From Corallococcus sp. CA053C (lineage in GTDB: Bacteria > Myxococcota > Myxococcia > Myxococcales > Myxococcaceae), in the NCBI RefSeq assembly GCF_003611675.1, contig NZ_RAWA01000001.1, positions 1 to 64,000 of the forward strand: a DNA stretch of 64,000 bases. Direction: 5' to 3'. Positions within the stretch are counted from its first letter, which is position 1, and each line of letters opens with the position of its first letter. Both the position numbers and the translations under genes were made by a program. Positions 18,421-27,038 of the stretch are shown here, piece by piece. A model generated the notes under the pieces. The model worked only from the letters and a program-made list of their open reading frames with translations, ran no database searches and had not been told where the DNA came from.

Positions 18421-20235
18421 TCAGGCCTCCCGCTTCTTGAGGCCCAGCACCTTCATCCGGTACGACAGGGTCCTCACCGGCATCCCCAACTGGCGGGCCG
18501 CCTCCGTCCGGTTCCAGTTGGCCGAGCGCAGCGTCTTCTCCAGGAGCTGGGATTCGTAGTCCTTCACCTGGGCCTTCAGCTCGGCTTCGGCCCCCGGGGA
18601 GTCCTCCCGCCGTGCGACGTCTTCCGGAGGCCGCTGCGCTCGCGGTGGGAGGGCGTCCGGCGCACGGGTCGCCCGCACCCGCGCCGGAAGGTCCTCGGCC
18701 GTGATGAGCTCGCCCGTCGCCACCACCACCGCGCGCTCGAGGGCGTTCTTCAGCTCGCGCACGTTCCCCGGCCAGGAGTGCGCCTTGAACAGGGCCAGCG
18801 CCTCGGGGCTCAGTCCCCTCACCTGCCGGCCATTGGCCTCGTTGGCCAGCGAGAGGAACCGGCGCGCGAGCGGCTCCACCTCTTCCATCCGCTCGCGCAG
18901 CGGGGGCAGCTCCAGCACCATCGTGCTCAGCCGGTAGTACAGGTCGTCACGGAACTGGCCCTGCGCCACCATGGCCTCCAGATCGCGGTGGGTGGCGGCA
19001 ATCACACGCACGTCGACGGCGATCTCCCGCGTGCCTCCCACGCGGCAGAAGCTCCCCGTCTCCAGCACGCGCAGCAGGGCCACCTGCGCCGCGAGCGGCA
19101 GCTCCCCGATCTCATCGAGGAACACGCTTCCCTTGTCCGCTTCCTCGAAGACGCCCCGGTGCTGTTGCTGCGCCCCGGTGAAGGCGCCCTTTTCGTGACC
19201 GAAGAGCGTGCTTTCGATGAGCTGGGAGGGAATGGCGCCGCAATTGACGCGCACCATGCGCCGCTCCCGCCGGGGACCCTGCTCGTGGATGTAGCGGGCC
19301 AGCACCTCCTTGCCTGTCCCCGTCTCTCCCAGGAGGATGACCGGGATGCGCGCGCCGGCCACCCGGGCCGCCGTGGCCAGCAGCCCCCGCATCGCCGCGC
19401 CCGCGACGATGGCGGAGCCGACCTCCGGCGCGCTGCTGTCGGACCAGGCGTCGGAAGCCTGGACCACCGGCTCCCGCGCGGAGGTGCGTTCCAGGGAGCG
19501 CAAGGCCCGGTCAATCAGCTCCTCCACCGTGCTGGCCGCCCCCGGATAGACGGCGAGGCCCACGCGAGGGGTGCCACCCGCGACGCCCAGGGGCGAGGCC
19601 ACGGCGCGCGCCAGGCCGAGCGCCGAGGCCGCGTCCACTTCCGGCAGCAGGACGAGCAGCCGGTCCGGTCCGAAGGCGCTCAGCTGATCGACGGGGCGGA
19701 GCCGCTCCCGCACGCACCCGATCCAGTCGCCTGGTGCGTCGCCGTCGGGAGCTCGGACCGCGAGGAGGGCGAAGCCGCGCCGCAGGTGCCGGGCCCGGGC
19801 CTCCTCGTCGTCAAGCTGGTGGCGGAAGCTCTCCTCTCCAGCCGTCCTCGGGCCGCCAGCCCCCAGCCCATGGACACGCGCCAGCACCTCGCCCAGCAGG
19901 ACCTCTCCGCCAATGTCCAGCGCCACGCGCTCCACGCGCCGGCCGGAGAGCCAGGTGCCATTCCGGGAGCCGAGATCCTCCACGAGGACGCGATTCTCCA
20001 GCAGGGTGAAGCGCGCATGTTCTCGCGACAGCTTGCGGTCGGGGACGCGCAGGTCCGCGGGTTCGGCGCGCCCGACAATCACAGGCTGGCCGGGAGTGAG
20101 GAGCGCTGTCTCCGCGCCGCCCTGGTGATAGACAACGATGGACAGCCCCGCATGCGCGGTGGCCTGTCTCGCGACCTCCGCCAGAGGCTCCGTGCCCGTC
20201 AACTCCCCCTGCGCTCCGTCGGTCCCCGGCATCAT
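18421..20235 (-). CDS. FHA-domain sigma54-dependent transcriptional activator
   Basis: 604 aa from the ATG pair at 20235/20232. A GTG at 20277 would add 14 residues, but a -10-like TAGAAT lies between the two, so the shorter form is preferred. An FHA domain at about residues 45-125 (VIVGRAEPADLRVPDRKLSR, then EDLGSRNGTWLSG) should bind phosphothreonine. The AAA+ domain follows: Walker A GETGTGKE, the sigma54-contact loop GAFTGA intact, and Walker B VFLDEIGELP. The C-terminus is a Fis-type HTH (NRTEAARQLGMPVRTLSYRM). The region between FHA and AAA+ contains a GGDEF-like or receiver-sized segment I cannot name. It sits directly upstream of the kinase and close to the sigma54-controlled YcaO operon. 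Confidence 0.93.
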   Translation of the reverse strand: MMPGTDGAQGELTGTEPLAEVARQATAHAGLSIVVYHQGGAETALLTPGQPVIVGRAEPADLRVPDRKLSREHARFTLLENRVLVEDLGSRNGTWLSGRRVERVALDIGGEVLLGEVLARVHGLGAGGPRTAGEESFRHQLDDEEARARHLRRGFALLAVRAPDGDAPGDWIGCVRERLRPVDQLSAFGPDRLLVLLPEVDAASALGLARAVASPLGVAGGTPRVGLAVYPGAASTVEELIDRALRSLERTSAREPVVQASDAWSDSSAPEVGSAIVAGAAMRGLLATAARVAGARIPVILLGETGTGKEVLARYIHEQGPRRERRMVRVNCGAIPSQLIESTLFGHEKGAFTGAQQQHRGVFEEADKGSVFLDEIGELPLAAQVALLRVLETGSFCRVGGTREIAVDVRVIAATHRDLEAMVAQGQFRDDLYYRLSTMVLELPPLRERMEEVEPLARRFLSLANEANGRQVRGLSPEALALFKAHSWPGNVRELKNALERAVVVATGELITAEDLPARVRATRAPDALPPRAQRPPEDVARREDSPGAEAELKAQVKDYESQLLEKTLRSANWNRTEAARQLGMPVRTLSYRMKVLGLKKREA

Positions 20236-20243
20236 GGGGCGTG

Positions 20244-20270
20244 ATTCTAACGTGAATGGGCCGACAGCAA
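20244..20270 (-). promoter_or_regulatory. Possible sigma70-type promoter for the FHA activator
   Basis: On the minus strand TTGCTG and TAGAAT are separated by 15 bp, and the ATG pair follows about 9 bp after the -10. If real, the transcript would be nearly leaderless. The spacing is shorter than ideal, so this is tentative. Confidence 0.3.
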
Positions 20271-20354
20271 GGGACACCGCCTCCGCACAGATCTCGTCGA
20301 AATGGACCCAGTCTGGGAGTCCGAGCGTGACGGAAGGGTAAAGACAGCCGGCCC

Positions 20355-21067
20355 TGCGCCGCGCGGTGGAGGGGCTGGGGCTGACGCCGGACTACGTGCT
20401 GGTGGACGCACGCACCATCCCGCAGTGCGCGGCGCCGCAGCGGGGCATCATCAAGGGTGACTCGCTGTTGTTGAGCATCGCCGCGGCCTCCGTGCTGGCG
20501 CGGGGCGTGCTGGAGGAGGCGGGGCTCACGCGGCCGGGCAAGGCGCGCATGAGCGAGCCCAAGCTGATGCGCGCCGCCGAGGTGCTGGCCGAGCGCTTCT
20601 TCCAGGTATGCGCCGACCCTGCCTGCTTCCAGGTGGCGACCGCCAGCGGCCGTGAGCCTTTACGGGTGGAGCCCCGGAGCCACTGCGCCCGGTGCGGAGG
20701 ATCCGCCAACCGGAGAGCGGAGGTGGCGTTCCTGGAGGTGTGCCGCAACCTGAACGTCCACCGCGTGGTGGTGGTGGGCGGCTCGCCCGCGGTGCGTGAG
20801 GAATTGGAAGCCAAGCTGGGCAATCACATCCAGCTGCGCATGGTGGACGGCACCGAGCGGCGCACGTCGGACCGGGCGAAGAGCGACTTGGAATGGGCGG
20901 ACCTGGTGCTGGTGTGGGGCGCCACGGAACTGCATCACAAGGTGTCTGGCCATTACACGCACGGCCCGCCAGCGCATCACCACAAGGTGGTGCACGTGGT
21001 GCGGCGGGGCGTGGCCGCGCTGCTGGATGAGGCGATGATCCATCTGCAGCGCGCCGCCGTGCGCTGA
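20355..21067 (+). pseudogene. Chimeric duplicate: internal rnhB piece fused to truncated DUF2325-like gene
   Basis: 20355-20500 copies rnhB 5832-5977 and 20501-21067 copies 6295-6861, joined in frame. The open frame from GTG 20366 would encode 233 aa: [16 protein letters not shown] onward to ASVLA, then [15 protein letters not shown] to the normal end of the DUF2325-like protein. The rnhB part lacks DEAG and the last catalytic Asp, so RNase activity is impossible. The DUF2325 part lacks only its first 27 residues and keeps its cysteines. No ribosome-binding site is evident. It is most simply a duplication scar. Confidence 0.85.
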
Positions 21068-21084
21068 GCGGTGCCTTCACGGCA

Positions 21085-21124
21085 GCGGGTTCGATTCCCT
21101 CCGCCTCCACTGTTTTGCGCTGTG
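21085..21124 (+). repeat. 40-nt repeat with tRNA/tmRNA-3'-end-like motif (copy B)
   Basis: It begins gcgggttcgattccc, a T-arm, then an acceptor-like cctcca, then shared flank ctgttttgcgctgtg. It matches 28012-28051 at 38 of 40 positions. Its first 25 nt also resemble copy A at 6879. It closes the right end of the large direct repeat and could be an integration (att) scar. Confidence 0.7.
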
Positions 21125-21496
21125 ATCACAGCCAGTCAGCAGCACCTTCCACCCGTGTTGCACGCATGTCGCACGCCGGAGCAAGAGGACGGTCGAGGAC
21201 GTTGACCGCCTCTCTCCAGGTGTCCCCACCCGGACAAGGTTGCGACCGCACCCGCGAGCCGTGGAGGCTCACGACTGCGGGCCACGGCGACGCGCCACCC
21301 CGACGACGTGACGACAGTGCCAGGCCCTGGAGCACGCCGAGCTGGGAGTCGGCAGCCCACTGGCTGAAGTCCTGACTCCCGCCTCCCTCCATGCCCTCGG
21401 GGGCATGTGTCTTCCGGGTCCGGCCGACTTGTCGGACTCGGCGGGTATGACGGGATTCTGCACGCCACACCGGAGTGCAGTCAGGAGGCGCGAGCG
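21125..21496. other. Intergenic region before the DUF2380-like gene
   Basis: 372 bp in which I see no gene. The end carries a strong ribosome-binding site (AGGAGG) for the gene starting at 21497. Confidence 0.5.
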
Positions 21497-23134
21497 ATGG
21501 GCAACCGCGGCTGGGCGGTGCTGTGGTTGGGGCTCCTTTGCGCGCAAGGAGCGGCCACGGCGTCGCCTGACTCCGAGGCTTCGGTCCCCAAGGAGCCGAC
21601 CCGCGCCTGGGCTTCACTGGCGCGGCGGGTCTTGCTGGCCCTGGCGCTGATGACCACGGGATGTGCCTCCGTGTCGCAAGCGCCTGGGCGAGGTCGAAGC
21701 TTGAGCTACGCGCCGCGAGAGGCCTCCTCGCCCGCGTGGGTGGAGGCTCCGAGCGATGAGCCCCCGCGCGCCCGGAACTTCCCCCCGCGCGCGCTTGCTG
21801 GGCCCGAGCAACGGCTCCTGCGCCGCCAGCAACCGCGTGACGACGTGACCGCCGTGGGAGACAGCGCTGTCCGGGGCGGGGCCCAGAGCGCTGAATTGAC
21901 GCGGCAGGCAGTCCTCGACGCCACGGACGAAGTGAAGGGCTCCCTGCGCGGCGTCGAGGCCGCGTTCACCCAACTGGCGGCCCGCCCTTCAGACCCGTGG
22001 GGCTGGAGCCTCACCGGCGTCTTCACGCGCTACCTCGACCAGGGCTCCAAGCAGGTGACGTGGCTTCAGGGCGCGCTTGGGAGTGCCACCGCGTTGACGA
22101 AGGTGGCCTCGGAAGTCGGCGACACGGACATGGAGCTGGGCCTGCTGCGCATGGCGGGGCCGAAGCTCCAGGCGGCCCAATTTGGGACCCTCCTGCTGGC
22201 CACCTGGGTGGACTTCCTGCACCTCGCGGACGCCGTGCTCCGTCACTGTCCCATGTGCAGCGGCGAGAAGCTCTTCAGGGACCTGTATCGCGTGCAGGGG
22301 CTGATGGAGCCTGCGCTGACGGACCTCGCCTCACTGGATCCGGAGCGGGTGGAGGCGACGACCACCGCGATGCCGGAACTGATGGGGAAGCTGACGCGTG
22401 AGTTCGACACGCTCCAGCGGGAGACCCGCGAGACCCTGAAGTTCGGCGGGCAGGTCATCGCGGCGATGCAGGCGCTGGAGATGGTCACGATGATCTCCTC
22501 GATGAAGATGGCCCTGCCACGCGTGCCGCCCTCGGCCCGCGTAACGATGGGCGTGGGCCTCGTGATGAGTTCGGGTGGCGTCAGGGTGGGCTCGCGGATG
22601 GTGGTCTCCGCCGAGTGGGTGGAGATGATGCGAAGGCTCGTGCAGGCGGGCGTCATCTCCGTGCCCGCCGCCGGCGCGGCCGTCCTCATTCAGGGCGGAC
22701 AGATCACGATGGCCCAGGCTCACCAGGACCTGCCCCAGGGCGTGCGCGAAGCGCTGGGCGACAGCCCAGAGGTGCGCGGCATGCAGGTGACAGGCAGAGC
22801 GGGGGCGGGCATGTCGGACGCTCCGAAACACCATGTGCTGCCGCAGGAGCACCGCGAGTGGTTCGAGCGGCGCGGCTTCAAGGGTGACATGGACATCGAC
22901 CAGTTCTGCGTCCGGATGGAGCAGGCCCACCACGAGGCGATCCACGGAGGGGGGAACTGGAAGCTGGGGCGCACGTGGCCCGGTGAGTGGAACCGGCTGC
23001 TCATGGAGGTCCTGCACGACGCAGAGACCAAGGCCGGCCGGATGTTGACGAGAAACGAGATCCTGGACATCGTCGCAGTGACCATGGAGCGCTACTCCAT
23101 CCCAATGAATTTCGTCCAAGGGAGAAGTCGATGA
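21497..23134 (+). CDS. DUF2380/TIGR02269-like lipoprotein with HNH-like C-terminal domain (toxin candidate)
   Basis: 545-aa protein from ATG 21497, preceded by AGGAGG at 9 nt. The N-terminus has two hydrophobic segments: WAVLWLGLLCAQGAATA, then RVLLALALMTTGCAS with a lipobox near residue 53, later than usual. The middle is helical with hydrophobic stretches at about residues 330-410. The C-terminal 100 residues have KHHVLPQEHREWFERRGF, HHEAIHGGGNWKLGR and WNRLLMEVLHDAE. That His/Asn pattern is typical of myxobacterial paralogous lipoproteins (DUF2380/TIGR02269) and resembles HNH-type nuclease toxins. The stop overlaps the next start (ATGA), a toxin-immunity-like arrangement. Toxicity is inference. 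Confidence 0.78.
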   Translation: MGNRGWAVLWLGLLCAQGAATASPDSEASVPKEPTRAWASLARRVLLALALMTTGCASVSQAPGRGRSLSYAPREASSPAWVEAPSDEPPRARNFPPRALAGPEQRLLRRQQPRDDVTAVGDSAVRGGAQSAELTRQAVLDATDEVKGSLRGVEAAFTQLAARPSDPWGWSLTGVFTRYLDQGSKQVTWLQGALGSATALTKVASEVGDTDMELGLLRMAGPKLQAAQFGTLLLATWVDFLHLADAVLRHCPMCSGEKLFRDLYRVQGLMEPALTDLASLDPERVEATTTAMPELMGKLTREFDTLQRETRETLKFGGQVIAAMQALEMVTMISSMKMALPRVPPSARVTMGVGLVMSSGGVRVGSRMVVSAEWVEMMRRLVQAGVISVPAAGAAVLIQGGQITMAQAHQDLPQGVREALGDSPEVRGMQVTGRAGAGMSDAPKHHVLPQEHREWFERRGFKGDMDIDQFCVRMEQAHHEAIHGGGNWKLGRTWPGEWNRLLMEVLHDAETKAGRMLTRNEILDIVAVTMERYSIPMNFVQGRSR

Positions 23135-23601
23135 CCGCCAGACATCCATGGGACGGCGACTGGAAGACCCGCCTGTATGAGCGGGTCCGCGAGCGTGGTT
23201 ATGACTCCCTGACCGCCTTTGCTGAGGCGCACCCGACCGCCTCGCTGGTGAAGCTTGCTGCGGAGCTCAGCGAGGGCGAGATTGCTGGGGTGCAGGTGTT
23301 CAGCGGGCTCGTTGCCGAGGCGGAGCGGAGCAAGCAACTCTCGCGGTTGGTTCGCGGACAGCTCGTCCGTGAATTGGCTGAATGCCTCCCCAGTGGATGG
23401 CCGGGCGTGCTTGACGATGCCAACCGCTTCAAAGTCGCCAAGGCACTCGGCTTATGGACCGGCTTCACTCCAGAAACGCATAAGGAACGTGTCAGGCAGG
23501 TCGGCGACGCCCTTCTTGCCAAACCTCCCCCCGCGGGCTGGCGTCCACACGGGCCCGACGACGAGCTGCTCCGCACGCTCTTGCCAGACGAGGAGGCCTG
23601 A
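23131..23601 (+). CDS. Small cytoplasmic protein coupled to the DUF2380-like gene (immunity candidate)
   Basis: 156-aa protein starting at ATG 23131 inside the ATGA overlap with the upstream stop. It has no signal peptide and reads as helical and acidic (LTAFAEAHPTASLVKLAAEL, then IAGVQVFSGLVAEAERSKQL). I recognise no domain. Position and coupling make it the likely immunity or regulatory partner of the lipoprotein. Confidence 0.7.
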   Translation: MTARHPWDGDWKTRLYERVRERGYDSLTAFAEAHPTASLVKLAAELSEGEIAGVQVFSGLVAEAERSKQLSRLVRGQLVRELAECLPSGWPGVLDDANRFKVAKALGLWTGFTPETHKERVRQVGDALLAKPPPAGWRPHGPDDELLRTLLPDEEA

Positions 23602-23686
23602 ACGACAGCGGCGGCCCTGTGCGCGGATGCGCGGGGAGCCATGTCGCACGTAGGTCGCACGAGCCGTGCGGAATGGGTTGGGACGG

Positions 23687-23945
23687 TGAGCGTCAAGGTA
23701 GTTGTCGCGTGAAAGGGTTCAGCCAATGCTCTTCAGCTCCTGTACTTCCGGTGAGGGGTTGAGGCGCACGGGGCCCGCGGGCGTCCAGTCGCGCGTGTCG
23801 CGACTCCAACGCTCAGGATGACGTGCGCGTCCTGCGTCGAGGCGAAGGCGCGCTGGGGGAAGGAGGGGCGGTACTTCAGCGTGCGGAAGAGGGCTTCGGA
23901 GAAGGCGTTGTCGTCCGGGACGCGGGGCCGGCTGAAGGACGGCGC
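23687..23945 (-). mobile_element. IS3-family transposase 3' fragment (left copy)
   Basis: The minus strand reads SRPRVPDDNAFSEALFRTLK followed by YRPSFPQRAFAS, the C-terminal core of IS3 OrfB. After a deletion and frame change it reads PERWSRDTRDWTPAGPVRLN and stops at 23719. The element terminus (ctaccttgacgctcacc when read outward) is at about 23687-23718. The same gene end and terminus occur at 26806-27000 in inverted orientation. Confidence 0.85.
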
Positions 23946-24079
23946 ATGAGCCTCACGGCACACGGGTGAGCTGCAACCGTCAGTGCATGAGGTGCTCGTG
24001 ACCCGGGACCACTTCTCTCCTGGCGGGGAGACACCCTGGCATATGGTGGCCGGGCAGCACTCACCTGGGAGATACACAC

Positions 24080-24352
24080 ATGCGAATGGCAATCATCGCG
24101 GGGCTGATGGCAGCGGGACTGTTGGCGGGATGTGGCGGCACGTCCGATGAAGAAGTGCCCGTTGCGTGCGCCAACGGCACCACGTGTACCGGTTCCGCCG
24201 CCGAGTGCGAGGCGAAGTGCGGTCCCACTGATGCGTCTGAGAAGAACGCGTCCTGGATCATGTGCTACTGCTGCGACGGCTCCGAGATCCTTGGCGTCTA
24301 TTACTCGTCCTGCGTCGGTTACTGCTCGACCCGCGACGGAATCTGCGGGTAG
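24080..24352 (+). CDS. Small cysteine-rich lipoprotein
   Basis: 90-aa predicted lipoprotein: MRMAIIAGLMAAGLLAGC is the signal with lipobox LAGC. The mature 73 residues carry further cysteines in pairs (CANGTTC, CEAKC, CYCC, CVGYC) and end CG, which suggests a disulfide-rich exported protein. Other small Cys-rich lipoproteins in this window are at 42705, 61963 and probably 63861. Function unknown. Confidence 0.8.
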   Translation: MRMAIIAGLMAAGLLAGCGGTSDEEVPVACANGTTCTGSAAECEAKCGPTDASEKNASWIMCYCCDGSEILGVYYSSCVGYCSTRDGICG

Positions 24353-24562
24353 CCGCAAAGGCGCCGAGGGAACACCTCTCGTTCTGTAGATGCGGCAGCC
24401 CACCCCGGGCTTTCGGGGCGGGCCGCTGTGTTTCCTACAGCCATCCCCAAGCCCGCTCCATGACGCGCCGAGCCCCCTGCCTGCCCGGAAGATGGCGCTG
24501 ACACATGCCCATGCCGTCAGTAGGCTCGCAGGGCTGCCCCTTCCCCCCTCGCGAGACACGGC

Positions 24563-25978
24563 ATGGCGTCTGCTCACCTGAATCCAGCACGCCTCCCCCC
24601 GGGCACGAAAGTGGGGCACTGGCGAGTCATGGAGCGGCGGGGAGGGGGAGCCTACGGCGCCGTCTACCGCGCCTTCGCCGAGGGGCACCCCGGACCTGTG
24701 GCACTCAAGCTGGCCCTGTACCCGGGAGACGAGCGCTTCGCGCGCGAGGTGGAGCTGCTCTCCCGCCTCCGTCACCCCCACGTCCCGCGCCTGCTGGGCC
24801 ATGGATGCTGGCTGCCGCCAGGGGGCCCGCCCCACCCCTTCCTCGCCATGGAGTACGTGGAGGGCGTGTCGCTGTATGCGTGGGCGCGGAGGCAGCGCCC
24901 CTCCTCCCGGCAGGTGCTCCACGTCCTCGCCCAGCTCGCTCGGGCCCTGGAGGCCACGCATGCCGTGGGCGGCATCCACCGGGACGTGAAGGGCGACAAC
25001 GTCCTCGTGAGCGCCGCGGAGGGACGGGCCTTCCTCACCGACTTCGGCTCCGGGCACTTCGTGGGCGCCGCTCCGCTGACGTCACCGCCCTTTCCTCCCG
25101 GGACCCCGCCCTACCGCTCGCCCGAGGCGTGGCGCTCCGTGCGCGTCCCCCTCCTCGAATCGGCCGTGCCCTATGCCCCTGGGACGGCGGATGATGTCTT
25201 CGCGCTGGGGGTGACCGCGTACAGGCTGGTGACCGGCGAGTACCCTCCGGCGGCGGCACCGAAGGACCCGGAGTGCCCTGTCTGGAGTCTGGAGGGCGCG
25301 GGCCCTCGGCCTCCGCGAGCGCTCAACGTTCGCTGCTGCCCGGAGCTGAGCGGGCTCGTGTCTCGGATGCTTTCCGTGCGCCCCGAGGCGCGCGGCGGTG
25401 CCCGCGAACTGGCGGAGGCGCTGGAGCAGAGCGCGAGGAAGGCGGGGCCGGAGGCGGATGGGCCGCTCTTCATCGCGGAGGTGTCTCACCCCTTGAGGAC
25501 ATGGGCCGACTCCCGACCTGTCTTGCCTCGAGGCACCAGGTCTCGCTGGCGCCCATGGCTCGTGGCAGGCAGCGTGGGAGGCGCGCTCATGCTTGGCGCC
25601 GGGGGGATGCTGCGCGTGCATCCCGGAGCGGCTTCCGCGAAGGAGCCGACTTCCCTGCGCATGGGTGCGGAGGATGGCGGCACCGTGGCCGTCGGGGACT
25701 CGGTGATGACCACCCCGGTGGCGCCCACCCGGGAACCGTCCGCGTGGTCGACCATTGGGGTGGACATGCCACCAAAGCCCTTTCCAGGGCAGCGACGTCC
25801 CGATGCCAACGGCCGCTGCCCCGGCAAGGCCCAGGTCGCCATCCAGGGCGGATGCTGGCTGAAGTCACCGGTCGATCCGAAGGACTGCGACCCGGACTCC
25901 TTTGTCTACAAGGGCGTTTGTTATACGCCCGTTCTCGCCGTCCCACGCCCCGCCACCTCGAATACCGCCGCTCCATAG
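24563..25978 (+). CDS. Membrane-anchored Ser/Thr protein kinase with Cys-rich extracytoplasmic tail
   Basis: 471-aa Hanks-type kinase. Residues 15-290 form the kinase domain: RGGGAYGAVYRA (glycine loop), VALKLAL (Lys), HRDVKGDNVL (catalytic loop) and TDFGSG (DFG). A single membrane segment follows at about residues 333-350 (WLVAGSVGGALMLGAGG). The outer tail is Pro/Ser-rich and ends with a cysteine module (GRCPGKAQVAIQGGCW, DCDPDSFVYKGVCY) found in many myxobacterial kinases. It is flanked by inverted IS3 fragments, so it may have moved with them. Confidence 0.92.
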   Translation: MASAHLNPARLPPGTKVGHWRVMERRGGGAYGAVYRAFAEGHPGPVALKLALYPGDERFAREVELLSRLRHPHVPRLLGHGCWLPPGGPPHPFLAMEYVEGVSLYAWARRQRPSSRQVLHVLAQLARALEATHAVGGIHRDVKGDNVLVSAAEGRAFLTDFGSGHFVGAAPLTSPPFPPGTPPYRSPEAWRSVRVPLLESAVPYAPGTADDVFALGVTAYRLVTGEYPPAAAPKDPECPVWSLEGAGPRPPRALNVRCCPELSGLVSRMLSVRPEARGGARELAEALEQSARKAGPEADGPLFIAEVSHPLRTWADSRPVLPRGTRSRWRPWLVAGSVGGALMLGAGGMLRVHPGAASAKEPTSLRMGAEDGGTVAVGDSVMTTPVAPTREPSAWSTIGVDMPPKPFPGQRRPDANGRCPGKAQVAIQGGCWLKSPVDPKDCDPDSFVYKGVCYTPVLAVPRPATSNTAAP

Positions 25979-26023
25979 CCCGACAGCATCCCTGTCGTTG
26001 AAAACAGTTGTGCCCGAGGCACC

Positions 26024-26665
26024 ATGACGACCGGACCCCATCCGCTCGACCCGCATCCCATGCCGGGCCAGCCCCGCGTCGGCTTCCTCAAGGCCTTCGT
26101 GAAGCAGCCCAACATCGAGGTGGGCGACTACACCTATTACGACGACCCACGTGGGCCCGAGGGCTTCGTCGAGCGCTGCGTCCAGCACCATTACGACTTC
26201 ATTGGCGACCGGCTCGTCATCGGGCGCTTCTGCGCGATCGCGACCGGCACGACGTTCATCATGAATGGCGCCAACCACGCCATGACGGGGTTCTCGACCT
26301 ACCCGTTCAACATCTTCGGGCGGGGCTGGGAGCAGGGCTTCGACCTGGCCACGATCCGGGCCGGGTTCCGGGGCGACACGGTCGTGGGCAACGACGTCTG
26401 GATCGGTCAGGAGGCCACAATCATGCCGGGCGTGCGCATTGGCGATGGGGCGATCGTGGCCGCCCAATCCGTGGTGACCGCGAACGTGGCCCCTTACGCG
26501 ATCGTGGGCGGCAACCCGGCGCGGGAGATCCGCCGCCGCTTCCCCGAGCACGTCATCGCCGAGCTCCTCGCGATCCGCTGGTGGGACTGGGACGCCGAGA
26601 AGCTCACCCGCAACCTCGACGCCATCCGGGGCGCGGACCTGGACGCGCTGAAGCGCGCGACCTGA
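26024..26665 (+). CDS. Vat/CatB-type hexapeptide acetyltransferase
   Basis: 213-aa left-handed beta-helix acyltransferase of the xenobiotic (Vat/CatB) class, which acetylates streptogramin A or chloramphenicol using acetyl-CoA. Typical features are VEVGDYTYYDDP-like entry (IEVGDYTYYDDP), FCAIATGTTFIMNGANHAM with the catalytic His, and the hexapeptide run TVVGNDVWIGQEATIMPGV then AIVAAQSVVT and YAIVGGNPAREIR. Length matches the family. Whether it confers resistance cannot be told from sequence. Confidence 0.9.
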   Translation: MTTGPHPLDPHPMPGQPRVGFLKAFVKQPNIEVGDYTYYDDPRGPEGFVERCVQHHYDFIGDRLVIGRFCAIATGTTFIMNGANHAMTGFSTYPFNIFGRGWEQGFDLATIRAGFRGDTVVGNDVWIGQEATIMPGVRIGDGAIVAAQSVVTANVAPYAIVGGNPAREIRRRFPEHVIAELLAIRWWDWDAEKLTRNLDAIRGADLDALKRAT

Positions 26666-26666
26666 A

Positions 26667-26805
26667 TCACTCGGGCTGGTAGACGTGCGCGACGGTGCCC
26701 TTCTCGAACCGCGGGGTGCTGACCAGGCGCAGGTTCATCGGCTTCTCGCGCACCGGGAACAGCCGGAGCCCGCTTCCCAGCGCCACCGGGTGGATGACGA
26801 GCCGG
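26667..26805 (-). pseudogene. Dihydrofolate-reductase-like (RibD C-terminal) gene, 3' fragment
   Basis: On the minus strand LYRLVIHPVALGSGLRLFPV, then LRLVSTPRFEKGTVAHVYQP and a stop at 26667-26669. This is the C-terminal end of the RibD/DHFR-like family. The upstream part is missing; it is cut off at 26805/26806, exactly where the IS3 fragment begins, so insertion truncated it. Confidence 0.8.
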
Positions 26806-27000
26806 TACAACGAGCACGGGTTGCTGGAGCGTCACCAGGTGTACCAGCGCGCCCGCGCCCGTCACCCCGAGCGCTGGAGCCGCAACACGCGCGACTGGAC
26901 ACCCGCGGGCCCCGTGCGCCTCAACCCCTCACCGGAAGTGCAGGAGTTGAAGCGCATCGGCTGACCTCTCTCACGCGACATCTACCTTGACGCTCACCGC
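26806..27000 (+). mobile_element. IS3-family transposase 3' fragment (right copy)
   Basis: The plus strand from 26806 reads YNEHGLLERHQVYQRARARH, then PERWSRNTRDWTPAGPVRLN and stops at 26964. This is the end of the same IS3 OrfB as at 23687-23945, in inverted orientation. The terminus ctaccttgacgctcaccg ends near 27000. The 5' part is absent. Confidence 0.85.
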
Positions 27001-27038
27001 CGGCCCGCGCAGGTCGTCAACGATACGTTCGCCTGCTC

